64,000 nt of DNA, from the NCBI RefSeq assembly GCF_014836875.1, contig NZ_JACSQC010000001.1, positions 434,001 to 498,000 on the forward strand, in the 5' to 3' direction. The position numbers were made by a program, and so were the translations under genes. Positions 49,950 to 58,571 of the stretch are shown here, piece after piece; within the stretch, counting starts at the first letter, position 1, and each line of letters begins with the position of its first letter. The notes beneath the pieces are model-generated. The model was not told where the DNA came from and ran no database searches. It saw nothing but the letters and a program-made list of their open reading frames with translations. Origin of the DNA: Arthrobacter pullicola. Its GTDB lineage: Bacteria > Actinomycetota > Actinomycetes > Actinomycetales > Micrococcaceae.

Positions 49950-50729
49950 GTGACGTCAGGAATCAAACCCCACGAGGGGCAACGGTTTGGCCGCCTCATT
50001 GAACGGGCAGATGGCCGCGATTTCCCTTACTACGACGGTGAACCCACTGACGTAGCCGGCTGGAAATGGGGTGTAATCATCCTTGCCTGCGTAGCAGGCT
50101 TCGCCACTCTGTTATTTTTTCCCGCTGCAAACGGTATCCAGTCACTGATTCCCCGGATCTTGTTCCCGGCGATTCCATTGGCAGTATTCATTGGCTTCAC
50201 CGGACGCTACTGGACGTCGGTGTTCAAAAAACTAACGGGTGTCGACTATCTGACCATGGTCATCTTCTGGCTCTTGAACCTTGCTGTCTCGGCCGCAGTG
50301 GGTCTCATTGTTATGGCTGTCTTCGGTGCCAATGCAAACCCCGCCACTGACAACGTCCTCGAAGGAGGCCCCGCGGAAGTTGCTGCCTTCTACGTGGGGA
50401 CCGGTATCCAGCTCTTCGGTGAGGAGGTCTTCACCATCCTGCCGTTCCTGGCCATCATGTACCTCCTGTTCACCAAGGCCAAGCTCTCGAGGAATACCTC
50501 CGTGATCGTCGCATGGCTGGTGACCGCTCATTGGTTTGGGGCCGCCCACCTTCCCACCTACGGATGGAATTTCGCCCAGGCGTTCGTCGTCATTGGAGCC
50601 GCCAGGCTCGTCCTCACCCTCGCTTATATAAGGACGAAGAACATCCTCGTCTCCACGGGAGCCCATGTGCTTAACGACTGGACGATCTTCACCTTCGCCC
50701 TCGTCGCTGCTGGGGCAGCCGCCTCATAG
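49950..50729 (+). CDS. CPBP-like intramembrane protein
   Basis: The 259-residue, seven- or eight-helix protein has CPBP/Abi family blocks EEVFTILPF (usual EExxxR, here without the Arg), HWFGAAHL and HVLNDW. The Glu-Glu and two His residues needed for a type II CAAX protease-like site are present. Roles in this family range from bacteriocin immunity to signalling; none is indicated here. GAGGAGACGCC leads to the GTG start. Unlike its neighbours it has moderate GC. Confidence 0.8.
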   Translation: MTSGIKPHEGQRFGRLIERADGRDFPYYDGEPTDVAGWKWGVIILACVAGFATLLFFPAANGIQSLIPRILFPAIPLAVFIGFTGRYWTSVFKKLTGVDYLTMVIFWLLNLAVSAAVGLIVMAVFGANANPATDNVLEGGPAEVAAFYVGTGIQLFGEEVFTILPFLAIMYLLFTKAKLSRNTSVIVAWLVTAHWFGAAHLPTYGWNFAQAFVVIGAARLVLTLAYIRTKNILVSTGAHVLNDWTIFTFALVAAGAAAS

Positions 50730-50739
50730 GACCGGGCTG

Positions 50740-51885
50740 CTAGGGAGCTTTGTTTCCCGGAGCCTCGGGTCCGGTCGGCCAGCGCAGCAGTGCGGCGGCG
50801 TCGGTGCCATGCGGCAGGACGCCGTCGGGCACCAGCAGCAGACTGGCATCGGTCAGGGCGGCCGCCCGGACCAAAGCCGCGGGAGCGGGAACCTTGCCGA
50901 GGACCTCCGCGCCAAGTGTCTGTTCCTCGGCGCTGGCCACCCAGGGCTCGGCGCCGAGGGCGAAGAGCTGGCGGTCGGCCAGGGCGCCGTCGTTCAGGAT
51001 CAGGATTTCCACCTGGGCTTGCTGGAGCGCGGTCAGCACCTGGCCAAAGCCCATGGCGGATTCCGGATTGGCCTGCCCTTCCTGCTGGGCCAGCCGGTCC
51101 ATGATCTGCTCCTGCTCTTCGGCCCAGAACAAGGCGACGCGTTCCTGGACCTCGTCCTCAAAATGCCCGTTGGAGGTTCCCGCCGGGCGGGGATGGGAAT
51201 CGATCATGCTGACCAGGCCCTTGTGCGCCTCAGCGAGCTGATCCAGCACCAGGCCCCGTGCCCGGACGTCACCGGCCAGCACAATGAGCCGGGCTCCGCT
51301 GCTGTCTACGATCCGGTCGATCGCTTCGGCGACCTGGTCCGCGTTGCGCCGCCAGATCTGCTCGGTCTGCCGCTGGAATTTGTCCTGCGACCAGCCGCCT
51401 GCCGGCAGTTTGGTGATGTCCTCAGTCTCGCCCTCCACGTCCTGAACGGAGGCGGGACGGCTGCGGCCGGCATACTGCAGCCGGATCTCACCATCCTCGC
51501 GGGAAACCTCGGCGACAATGTAGGGCAGTTCCTCGGGGCGGTGCTTGAGCAGCGGTAAAAGATCCGGGATGGGATCCACCGACACCCGTTCCGGCACCAC
51601 CAGCGGACCGGGCAGCACCTCGTTCAATGCCACCGTGCCCTGCTGGACGAGGAGGAAGCGTGACACCGGGGAAGGGTATCCGTCCGCCGGCAGGACCGCA
51701 GTTTCCGCGGCCTCTTGGTCCTGGGGCGGGGCACCCTGTTTGGCCAGGGCCTTCCTGACGTCGCCCGGGCGGACCTCCGCGGCTTCCAAGCTGTCCGTGG
51801 CCCCCGCTGAAGCATCTACGTACGCGAGGCACCAGGGACCCTTACGCCGGTAGAGGTCTGCAAACTCGTGGAGTTGCCGGGTCAT
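50740..51885 (-). CDS. Rv2629/Balon-related (archaeo-eukaryotic release factor-like) protein
   Basis: The 381-residue protein has the three-part plan of bacterial aRF1/Pelota relatives (baeRF2/Vms1-like): N-terminal domain about 1-130, central RNase H-like part about 140-265 (GARLIVLAGDVRARGLVLDQL) and a C-terminal L7Ae-like part about 285-375 (VEILILNDGALADRQLFALG). Members bind the ribosomal A site in stressed or dormant cells. The GGQ hydrolysis motif is absent, though GGW occurs at residues 163-165. AGGAAGGAG precedes the ATG. Likely stress-controlled, but no promoter is identified. Confidence 0.75.
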   Translation of the reverse strand: MTRQLHEFADLYRRKGPWCLAYVDASAGATDSLEAAEVRPGDVRKALAKQGAPPQDQEAAETAVLPADGYPSPVSRFLLVQQGTVALNEVLPGPLVVPERVSVDPIPDLLPLLKHRPEELPYIVAEVSREDGEIRLQYAGRSRPASVQDVEGETEDITKLPAGGWSQDKFQRQTEQIWRRNADQVAEAIDRIVDSSGARLIVLAGDVRARGLVLDQLAEAHKGLVSMIDSHPRPAGTSNGHFEDEVQERVALFWAEEQEQIMDRLAQQEGQANPESAMGFGQVLTALQQAQVEILILNDGALADRQLFALGAEPWVASAEEQTLGAEVLGKVPAPAALVRAAALTDASLLLVPDGVLPHGTDAAALLRWPTGPEAPGNKAP

Positions 51886-52107
51886 GTCGATCTCCTTCCT
51901 GCACGGCCGCAGCCCTGCAGTGATTCAATCCGTGATCCACGCTAGCACCGGCATCTGACGCATTTATAGGGGCGGCGGGGCTGCGGCGCCCGGAACCGCC
52001 CAGTGGGGACTGAGGGAATATGCCCGCCGTGCCATGGGTTCCCTTCACAACCAGCCCGGCGAAGGCGGCCGGCAACTATAGAGCTGAACACAATCGGAGG
52101 AAGTCGC

Positions 52108-52825
52108 ATGCCCACACTTGGAGTTATCGGAAGCGGCAACATTGGATCGGCGGTCGCCAGGCTGGCGGTCGCGGCAGGCATGAACGTCGTCATCGCCAAC
52201 TCGCGGGGGCCGGAATCGCTGCAGGGCCTGGTCGCCGAGCTGGGTCCATTGGCCCGCGCCGTAACGGTGGAAGATGCCGCAAAACTGGGCGACGCCGTCG
52301 TGCTTTCTATTCCGTTGAAAGCGGTCAGGGATCTTCCAACCGGGCTGCTGCAGGGCAAGCTGGTCATAGACACGAGCAATTACTACCCCTCCCGGGACGG
52401 ACGGATTGCCGAACTCGACAACGGCACCGTCACGACCAGCGAACTGGTGCAGGGATGGGTTCCCGGAGCGCGGTACGTCAAGGCGTTTAATAACATCCTC
52501 GCTCATCACATTCCCCCTGCTGGCCAGGGGCGAGGATGCCGGTGACCGATCCGCGCTGCCTCTGGCTTCCGACGACGAGCAGGCCAAGGCGGAGGCTGCG
52601 GCCATCGTCAGCCGGCTGGGCTTTGACACTGTCGACGCCGGAACGCTCGCCGAGAGCTGGAGGTTTGAACCTGACTCCGCAGGCTACACACGCGTTTACC
52701 TCGCGGATCAGAACACACCCAATGACCAGCTGATGAGCTCGGAACCCGGTCCAACGCCAACAGCCCAGGTCCGGTCCGCATTGGACTCGGCCGCCCGGGT
52801 CAACGTGGCCGAACGCGCCTTCTAA
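52108..52825 (+). pseudogene. NADPH-dependent F420 reductase-like gene with one frameshift
   Basis: Frame 1 from the ATG at 52108 (GGAGGAAG ribosome site) encodes the Rossmann motif GVIGSGNIGSAVARLA and continues through SIPLKAVRDLP, VIDTSNYY and YVKAFNNILAHHIP. The rest (RGEDAGDRSALPLASDDEQ, LGFDTVDAGTLAESWRFEP) is in the +1 frame to the stop at 52825. One extra C in the run of five C at about 52509-52513 explains it. Repaired, the product would be about 238 residues and resemble NAD(P)-binding oxidoreductases of the NpdG-like family. Confidence 0.82.
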
Positions 52826-52997
52826 CCCGTCGTCCGCGGCCCGGTGCATCGTGTCACCTGCGGGCCGCGGACACAGCGCCGGATGTGACTTCCCCCGCTA
52901 TCCGGAATATCCCCGCCACCCCTGCCGCTTGTTCTGATGTACAACTTTCAGCCCAGGACACGATCAGCCCTGAGGCGAGCGACAGAAAGAACCCTCA

Positions 52998-54077
52998 GTG
53001 AACCTCTTTACTCCGTTGACACTCGGCGCCGTGGAACTGCCCAACCGCCTGGTGATGGCCCCGCTGACCCGCATGCGCGCAGACCTCGAAGGTGTGCCCA
53101 CCGACATCATGGTCGACTACTACCGCCAGCGGGCCTCGCTGGGCCTGATGGTCAGCGAAGGCATCTACCCGTCCTTCACCGGCCAGGGCAACACCCGGAT
53201 GCCGGGCCTGGTCACCGAGGAGCACGTGGCCGGCTGGAAGCGGGTCACGGACGCCGTGCACGCCGCCGGCGGCCGGATTGTGGCCCAGCTGATGCACTCC
53301 GGGCGGGTGGCACATGAGAACATCAACGGCGGCCGCGGTGCCGTCGCCCCCAGCGCCATTGCGCTCGAAGGCATGGCGCACACCTACGAGGGCAAGCAGC
53401 CCTACCCGGTGCCGCACGCCCTGACCGAAGCCGAGCTTCCCGGCGTCGTCCAGGAATTCACGGCCGCTGCCATGAACGCCATGAAGGCAGGGTTCGACGG
53501 CGTTGAGCTGCACGGTGCCAACGGTTACCTGCTGCAGGAATTCCTGTCTCCGGCCACCAACCAGCGCACCGACTCCTATGGAGGCTCCCCGGAGAACCGG
53601 GCACGGCTGATCATCGAGGCCTTCCATTCGGTGGCCGAGGCCATCGGCGCCGAGCGCACCGGTATCCGCATCTCCCCGGAACACAACATCCAGGGTGTCC
53701 TGGAGACGGACCGCGCGGACGTGCTGGCAACCTACAACGCCCTGGTGGACGGCATTGCGCCGCTGAAGCCCATGTACCTGAGCATCCTGCACAAGGACCC
53801 GGCCGATGACCTGGTCCAGGGGCTGCGCCGCCGCTTCGGCGGTCCGGTACTGCTGAACACCGGTTTCGGCGTGATGACGACCCGCGACGACGCCGTCGCC
53901 CTCCTGGCCGAAGACCTGGCGGACGCCGTCGTCGTCGGCCGTCCCGCCATCGCCAACCCGGACCTGGCCCGCCGCTGGCAGGAAGACCTGCCGCTGAACG
54001 AAGTGGACTACGCCACCTTCTACACCGACGGTGCCGCAGGCTACACGGACTACCCGGAGCTGGCTCCGGTTTCCTAG
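52998..54077 (+). CDS. Old Yellow Enzyme family ene-reductase (NemA-like)
   Basis: The 359-residue FMN enzyme reduces activated C=C bonds, nitro compounds or maleimides using NADPH. Family features are NRLVMAPLTRMRAD, AQLMHSGR(V), the active-site HGANGYLLQEFLSP, and the FMN phosphate-binding NTGFGVMTTRDDA. GTG start at 52998 with GAAAGAA upstream. It is monocistronic with a strong hairpin downstream. No regulator adjoins. Confidence 0.92.
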   Translation: MNLFTPLTLGAVELPNRLVMAPLTRMRADLEGVPTDIMVDYYRQRASLGLMVSEGIYPSFTGQGNTRMPGLVTEEHVAGWKRVTDAVHAAGGRIVAQLMHSGRVAHENINGGRGAVAPSAIALEGMAHTYEGKQPYPVPHALTEAELPGVVQEFTAAAMNAMKAGFDGVELHGANGYLLQEFLSPATNQRTDSYGGSPENRARLIIEAFHSVAEAIGAERTGIRISPEHNIQGVLETDRADVLATYNALVDGIAPLKPMYLSILHKDPADDLVQGLRRRFGGPVLLNTGFGVMTTRDDAVALLAEDLADAVVVGRPAIANPDLARRWQEDLPLNEVDYATFYTDGAAGYTDYPELAPVS

Positions 54078-54095
54078 CCGCGTGCTGTCCTAGTC

Positions 54096-54138
54096 AACGA
54101 CGGCGGCCTTCCGCGCACTGCGGAGGGCCGCCGTCGTT
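54096..54138 (+). terminator. Hairpin after the ene-reductase gene
   Basis: AACGACGGCGGCCTTCCGC pairs with its near-perfect complement around GCACT. It lies 19 nt after the stop codon and also faces the end of the convergent acetyltransferase gene, so it may act in both directions. Confidence 0.75.
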
Positions 54139-54166
54139 CCCTGAGCCAATTCACGCCGGCGGAACG

Positions 54167-54736
54167 TTAGTCCTCCACCGACCGGACCACGCGGGCAGGG
54201 GCGCCGACCGCCAGCGAACGGGCTGGCAGGTCCTTGGTCACCACGGCGCCGGCAGCCACGACGGAATCGTCCCCGATGCTCACACCGGGCAGCACCGTGA
54301 CGTTGGAACCGAGCCAGACGTTCCGGCCCAGCGTGATTGGAGCCGGGTGCATATCCGCGCGCCTGCTGGGCGAGAGGTCATGATTGAGCGTTGCCAGGAC
54401 GGCGTTGTGCCCGATCAGACAGTCATCGCCGATAGTGATGCCGCCCTGATCCTGGAACCGGCAGCCGGAGTTGATGAAGACCCGTTTGCCCAGGGTGATG
54501 TTCCTGCCGAAGTCGGCGGAGAACGGCGGGAACAGGGCCACGGTTTCATCCACCGGCCTCCCGGTCAGCCGGGAGAGCAGTTCCCGTACCCGGGCCGGTT
54601 CGTGGTAGCCGGTGTTGAGTTCCGCGGTGACTAGGAGGGCCTGCTGGCTGGCGTGGTGCATGGTTTCGTGCAGGGGTGAGCCGGCGGTTATGGTTTCACC
54701 GGCGTTCAGGGCGGCGAGGAGATCGTCGAGTTCCAT
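54167..54736 (-). CDS. Maltose/galactoside O-acetyltransferase-type (left-handed beta-helix)
   Basis: The 189-residue acyltransferase has hexapeptide repeats at about 85-180 (ITIGDDCLIGHNAVLAT, ITLGRNVWLGSNVTVLPG, SIGDDSVVAAGAVV) and the catalytic-type His in LNHDLSP. It uses acetyl-CoA to acetylate sugars or other hydroxyls as a trimer. AAGGACGCCA precedes the ATG at 54736. The acceptor is unknown. Confidence 0.9.
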   Translation of the reverse strand: MELDDLLAALNAGETITAGSPLHETMHHASQQALLVTAELNTGYHEPARVRELLSRLTGRPVDETVALFPPFSADFGRNITLGKRVFINSGCRFQDQGGITIGDDCLIGHNAVLATLNHDLSPSRRADMHPAPITLGRNVWLGSNVTVLPGVSIGDDSVVAAGAVVTKDLPARSLAVGAPARVVRSVED

Positions 54737-54792
54737 TGGCGTCCTTATCCGGGGCTGTCCGCAGCTGTGCCGCCCCTCATCCACCCTAGCTT

Positions 54793-55206
54793 TTATCCTC
54801 CGGCGTCCGTCGCGGTGAGGCCCCAGGCCAGTAAGTTGTCGGGCTCAACGTCGATGGAAAGGGCGGCTACCGTGGACTCCAGTTTGAAGACCGTGCGGGT
54901 CGGTTCCTCCGAAGTACCGCAGGGGACGGTGGTCTTTCCGGTATTGGCAACGTTCACTGTCAGTTCGCCTTCGGACTGGCAAGCAAGGTAAACGGCGACG
55001 GCCGCACCAGCTGGACCGTACCCACCTGAGGCTGAACCGGACCCCGCCATGCCTCCTATAAACGTTTCGCCGGCCGGATGCGTGGGAAGTCGAAGATCAG
55101 CCGGCGCCGGCGTTACCCGCGGTTGTTCAGGCACCGATGCGGCCTGCGTGCAGCCGCAGAGCAGCAGGGCGCCCACACCAAGAACAGACAGGACTTTCGC
55201 GCGCAT
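54793..55206 (-). CDS. Lipoprotein of unknown function
   Basis: The 137-residue precursor starts MRAKVLSVLGVGALLLCGC, with lipobox LLCGC. A Pro-rich linker and a soluble domain with Cys pair (YLACQSEGEL, TVPCGTSEEP) follow. No family recognised. GGGAGG lies before the ATG at 55206. Confidence 0.75.
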   Translation of the reverse strand: MRAKVLSVLGVGALLLCGCTQAASVPEQPRVTPAPADLRLPTHPAGETFIGGMAGSGSASGGYGPAGAAVAVYLACQSEGELTVNVANTGKTTVPCGTSEEPTRTVFKLESTVAALSIDVEPDNLLAWGLTATDAGG

Positions 55207-55552
55207 ACAGCCTCCCAGTTGTTTTGCGTGCCAGCTGGTGGTCCTGGGGGAGACTGTGGCTGGTCGACGTCGACCTAACGTTCCGGCCACCCTACAGCAC
55301 CCAGGAATTGCCGGTCGGAAGCGCCCGTCAGTTCGACGAGTCGATTTGGGACGGCCCCGCCACTTTGGGACATTCCTGCGCGGCGCCACGGCAGGGAAGT
55401 CCCACCGCGGTTGATTTGTCCCAGGACGGATGGTCGCCGCCCGGAATAGGCGTTGGGTGTGCGCAGCTTCCCAGGCATCGTTTACGCAAGAGGCCTGTGT
55501 GGTCCCAAGAGTTCACTTTCGTCACGACCCGTGGGAATCTCCGCACCAGGGC
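55207..55552. other. Intergenic region with one dispersed repeat
   Basis: Apart from the palindromic repeat at 55467-55538 I see no gene. The region separates the lipoprotein gene from the frameshifted 3' end of the MFS gene. Confidence 0.5.
55467..55538. repeat. Dispersed palindromic repeat, diverged copy
   Basis: A 72-bp element from CTTCCCAG to GTGGGAAT. Read on the minus strand it aligns with the 12.5 kb copies: TTCCCAC..TCGTGACG..GT.AC, then CGTAAAC near the far end. It lies just downstream of the MFS gene. Confidence 0.55.
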
Positions 55553-56831
55553 CTACCTGTTTGTACTGGGTTTCCGCAGCACCTGACCGGTTGATGGTTC
55601 ATTTGCGGTTTTCCGGCGCAGTTGTTTCCGCAGGATCCAGAGGGAACAGATCGCCAGGCCCAGGGATATTGCGGCCGAGAGAGGATCCACGTGCTTGCGC
55701 GACGGCGACAAGGGGGCCGGCAAGGGCCAGGCCAAGTGGCATGGCCAGCGTGATGCCAGCGGTCCAGAGCGTGAACACCGGCTGTTGTTCCTCCGGCGGG
55801 ACTTGCTGCTGAAGAACAATGAAGACGAGCGGATTGAACGGCCCATATACCAGTCCGGCGATAGCGAAGATAAGGAACGCGGATGTTCCGGATGCTGCCA
55901 TTCCGAGAGCCGCCATGGACAAGGCCCAGCCAACGATGACGGCCAGCAGCAGGGGGACCGCGGGAAGCCGGCGGAGGTAGTTCACCGAGAGCGCTCCCAA
56001 CAGGGCGCCGATGCCGTACGACGTCCAGAGAGTGCCGAGTGCTGGAGAGGGCAGGCCGAGGTCGTTCATAAGCAAAAGCGGCAGGGCCACTTCCACCGGC
56101 GCGTAAAAAAGATCGAAAACAAAAAACACACAGAATAACTGCATCAGCTGTGGCTGGGACCGCAGAATCGCGACCCCGGATTTGCCAGGACGGGTGGTTG
56201 GAGCGGACGGGATGGCGCCGGAATGGTGCCGTTTCACAGCCCAGAGGACAGCGAGCAGGACTAAATACGTACCCGCATTGCACAGCAGGGCTGGCGCCGC
56301 CGATCCGGAAGTGAGGGAGAGGCCTCCGAAAACGGGACCGAGAATGAACATTCCTACGCCCAGCGAGGTGCCGATCATGCCATTGACGGCGTAGGACCCG
56401 GCCGGTCCCACGAGGTTCAGGGCGAACAAGCGTCTTCCGCTCGCGGCGAGCAGCCGCAGGAGGGAACCTGCGCTGAGCAGCGCCACGAGCCACCCCAGCG
56501 ACAGGGCCCCGGTCAGGGCCAGCAGCGCCGCAATGCCGTAGAAGAACGAGCGCAGCAGCGCATCGGCAGCCACTACGGCTCCCGGGGCGAAACGGCGGGT
56601 GCCCAGCCCGAACCAGAGGCTGACCAGTAGCGGAGCCAGCAGGGGAATGGCGTAAACCATCGAAAGCACAAAAGCAGGTGCCAAGGTGCCGCGCAGCTCA
56701 AGGGCCAGGACGGGCAGGGCGACCAGGGTCATTCCGTCGCCGATTCTCGAGAGCATGTCCCCGGCCAGGAATGACGCCAAACGGGGGTTCTTCAGGGATT
56801 GCATATAGGAGAGTTGAATGGGGGCAGGCAT
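55553..56831 (-). pseudogene. MFS efflux transporter with a 3' frameshift (SoxR-linked)
   Basis: From the ATG at 56831 a 12-helix MFS protein (LASFLAGDMLSRIGDGMTL at the start) runs to residue about 385. The last helix and tail, AAISLGLAICSLWILRKQL then RRKTANEPS, are found only in another frame ending at 55553. As read, the protein ends early at 55599 with a hydrophilic tail (410 residues). A one-base shift near 55685 would explain it, either a real truncation or a sequencing error. It is the obvious target of the SoxR box and so probably exports redox-active compounds. Confidence 0.75.
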
Positions 56832-56838
56832 GCCGGCG

Positions 56839-56869
56839 ATCGTATGCGCTCAAGTTAACTTGAGCGCAA
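56839..56869 (-). promoter_or_regulatory. SoxR box inside a 19-bp-spaced promoter
   Basis: CTCAAGTTAACTTGAG is part of a perfect 22-bp palindrome at 56846-56867. On the minus strand TTGCGC (56864-56869) and TACGAT (56839-56844) flank it with a 19-bp spacer, the overlong spacing typical of MerR/SoxR-activated promoters. The transporter ATG is 7 nt downstream of the -10, pointing to a leaderless transcript, consistent with the missing ribosome site. Confidence 0.9.
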
Positions 56870-56894
56870 ACTTTTATCCGGTACCGTTCGTCAA

Positions 56895-57407
56895 ATGAAG
56901 CAAACCAAGCCGGAAACTCTGCTGCCGATTTCAGTGGTCGCGGCACGATCGGGTCTATCGGTTTCAGCGGTTCGCTTTTACGAAGAGCGCGGACTGGTCT
57001 CCAGCAGACAACGCGTAGCCGGGCGCCGGGTCTATGGCAGAAGTGTCCTTCGACGTTTGGCGTTCATCGCGGCAGCTCAAAAGGTTGGACTGTCTATCGC
57101 TGAGATTCAAGCCGCGATGAACCAGCTGCCGGCGGAACGCGCTCCCTCACCGAAGGAATGGGGCCAGCTGAGCGAGCCGTGGAAAGCCCGGATTGACCAG
57201 CGCATCAGCGAACTGGAGGAGCTGCGCAGGTCGCTGGAGGACTGCATTGGATGCGGATGCCTCTCAATGTCCTCCTGCGGCATCCTCAACCCCCAGGACG
57301 AAGCGGCAGCTCAAGGACCTGGCGCGCGGTGGCGGATGCCTCCAGAGCCGACGCCCCCTGGTGCCGGCGAATCCGAGTCCGCGGGAAATCCTTCTGAGGT
57401 ACTTTAG
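56895..57407 (+). CDS. soxR: SoxR, redox-sensing MerR family regulator
   Basis: The 170-residue protein has the MerR helix-turn-helix (ISVVAARSGLSVSAVRFYEERGL), a dimerisation helix (about 85-115) and the [2Fe-2S] motif C-x2-C-x-C-x5-C at Cys117, 120, 122 and 128. Oxidation of the cluster by redox-active drugs activates transcription. A 25-residue Pro/Gly/Glu tail extends beyond the cluster, compared with E. coli SoxR. The gene is divergent from the transporter and shares its SoxR box. No soxS is present, as expected outside enterics. No clear ribosome site before the ATG at 56895. Confidence 0.93.
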   Translation: MKQTKPETLLPISVVAARSGLSVSAVRFYEERGLVSSRQRVAGRRVYGRSVLRRLAFIAAAQKVGLSIAEIQAAMNQLPAERAPSPKEWGQLSEPWKARIDQRISELEELRRSLEDCIGCGCLSMSSCGILNPQDEAAAQGPGARWRMPPEPTPPGAGESESAGNPSEVL

Positions 57408-57435
57408 ACCGCTGGGTTCAGCGTGGCTTCGGGGG

Positions 57436-58377
57436 TTAGGCGACCACCAGCTCCGTTCCATCGGTGGCATGGTCGGCCATCGCAACGCGCTGGATCGCCG
57501 GATCGTCATAGGTGTTCCAGTAGTAGGTCATCGTCCGGGAGGAAAAGAGCCCGGTGTAGATGGTCTTCTCAAACTCGCCCGATCCCATGGCCGCGCTGCC
57601 CTCCACCATCGCAACCTGCTGCAGGGTGTGGAATGCGCGGCTGACGTTCGCTTCCTCGGTCGCCTTCTCCGGATAGTGCGCGTTGACGTAAGCCGCACGC
57701 ACAAACCGCGACGGCGAGTAGTAGTCGCCGGGGATCCCCCGCATCAGCGACCCCGAGCCGAACGGCGCCAGATCCGCCCGGCCAAGCACAACCTTCTCAG
57801 GGAACTCCGGCGAGGCATTGAGGTAGTTGCGCAGGTTCTCGTGGTGCCAGGGGAAACCGGGCTGGTTCGTGAGGACATCGACGTCGTCATCGTAGACGTG
57901 CAGACCGTCGCTTGTGTACTCCACAACGATTGCGCGCTTCGAGTCACCGATGAACCAGTGCAGCAGGGAGCTCGGGTACTTCTCGTTGATCGGCTTGTCC
58001 ACAATGACGACGTTGCCGAGCGCCGCCTCGACCTCGTCAACGCTGGCGAACTGGGACGCCACCCAGAGCGGGAATTCAAACGCGGCCACGTTCGTCGCCC
58101 CCTCGGCCGGTTCCGGGGCGTACTCCGCGTACCCCGGAAAGTTGAGGCCGGCAACGGCCAGGCCCGCGTCGTTGCCGCAGTCGAAGTAGAGCGGTGTGTC
58201 CTCCTCCACGATGCCCATCCCGATGACGGCATGCTGGATTTCCGGCACCGCCCCGAACGGAGACCTGGTGGTGTACCCGGTGGGCGTGACCACCACCCGC
58301 TCGCCGTAGCCGGTCGTCCAGTCGAGATTGCGGGCGAGGTAGAGGCTGCCGCTGCCGAACCGAATGCCTGTGCACAT
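57436..58377 (-). CDS. Choloylglycine hydrolase/penicillin V acylase family enzyme
   Basis: The 313-residue Ntn-hydrolase has the nucleophile Cys2 (MCTGIRF), Arg16 and Asp19 in LARNLDW, and later SNDAGLAVAGLNFPGYA-like and ASPEFPEKV blocks. Such enzymes cleave linear amides: bile salts, penicillin V or acyl-homoserine lactones. The Met1 must be removed to expose Cys2. GGGAG precedes the ATG at 58377. The longer open frame upstream is a basic, cysteine-rich artefact. It converges on soxR. Confidence 0.9.
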   Translation of the reverse strand: MCTGIRFGSGSLYLARNLDWTTGYGERVVVTPTGYTTRSPFGAVPEIQHAVIGMGIVEEDTPLYFDCGNDAGLAVAGLNFPGYAEYAPEPAEGATNVAAFEFPLWVASQFASVDEVEAALGNVVIVDKPINEKYPSSLLHWFIGDSKRAIVVEYTSDGLHVYDDDVDVLTNQPGFPWHHENLRNYLNASPEFPEKVVLGRADLAPFGSGSLMRGIPGDYYSPSRFVRAAYVNAHYPEKATEEANVSRAFHTLQQVAMVEGSAAMGSGEFEKTIYTGLFSSRTMTYYWNTYDDPAIQRVAMADHATDGTELVVA

Positions 58378-58571
58378 GTCGATGCTCCCTCTTCCGGCGA
58401 CGCACTGAAACTGGCTTCGCCTGTCGGGCGGCCACGGAACCGGGTCGCCCGGTCCGGAACCTCCCTGTTCAGGGTAGGCCCGGACCCCGCACCCGCGGCA
58501 GCCTGCGCACCGAACCCGGCCTCCGCACACGCATTTCCGCCGGAGGCACTCACCGTTGGGAAGTGCGGCGG

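Noticed and set aside
54793-55389. N-terminal extension of the 54.8-kb lipoprotein
   Set aside because: The signal peptide and good ribosome site place the start at 55206.
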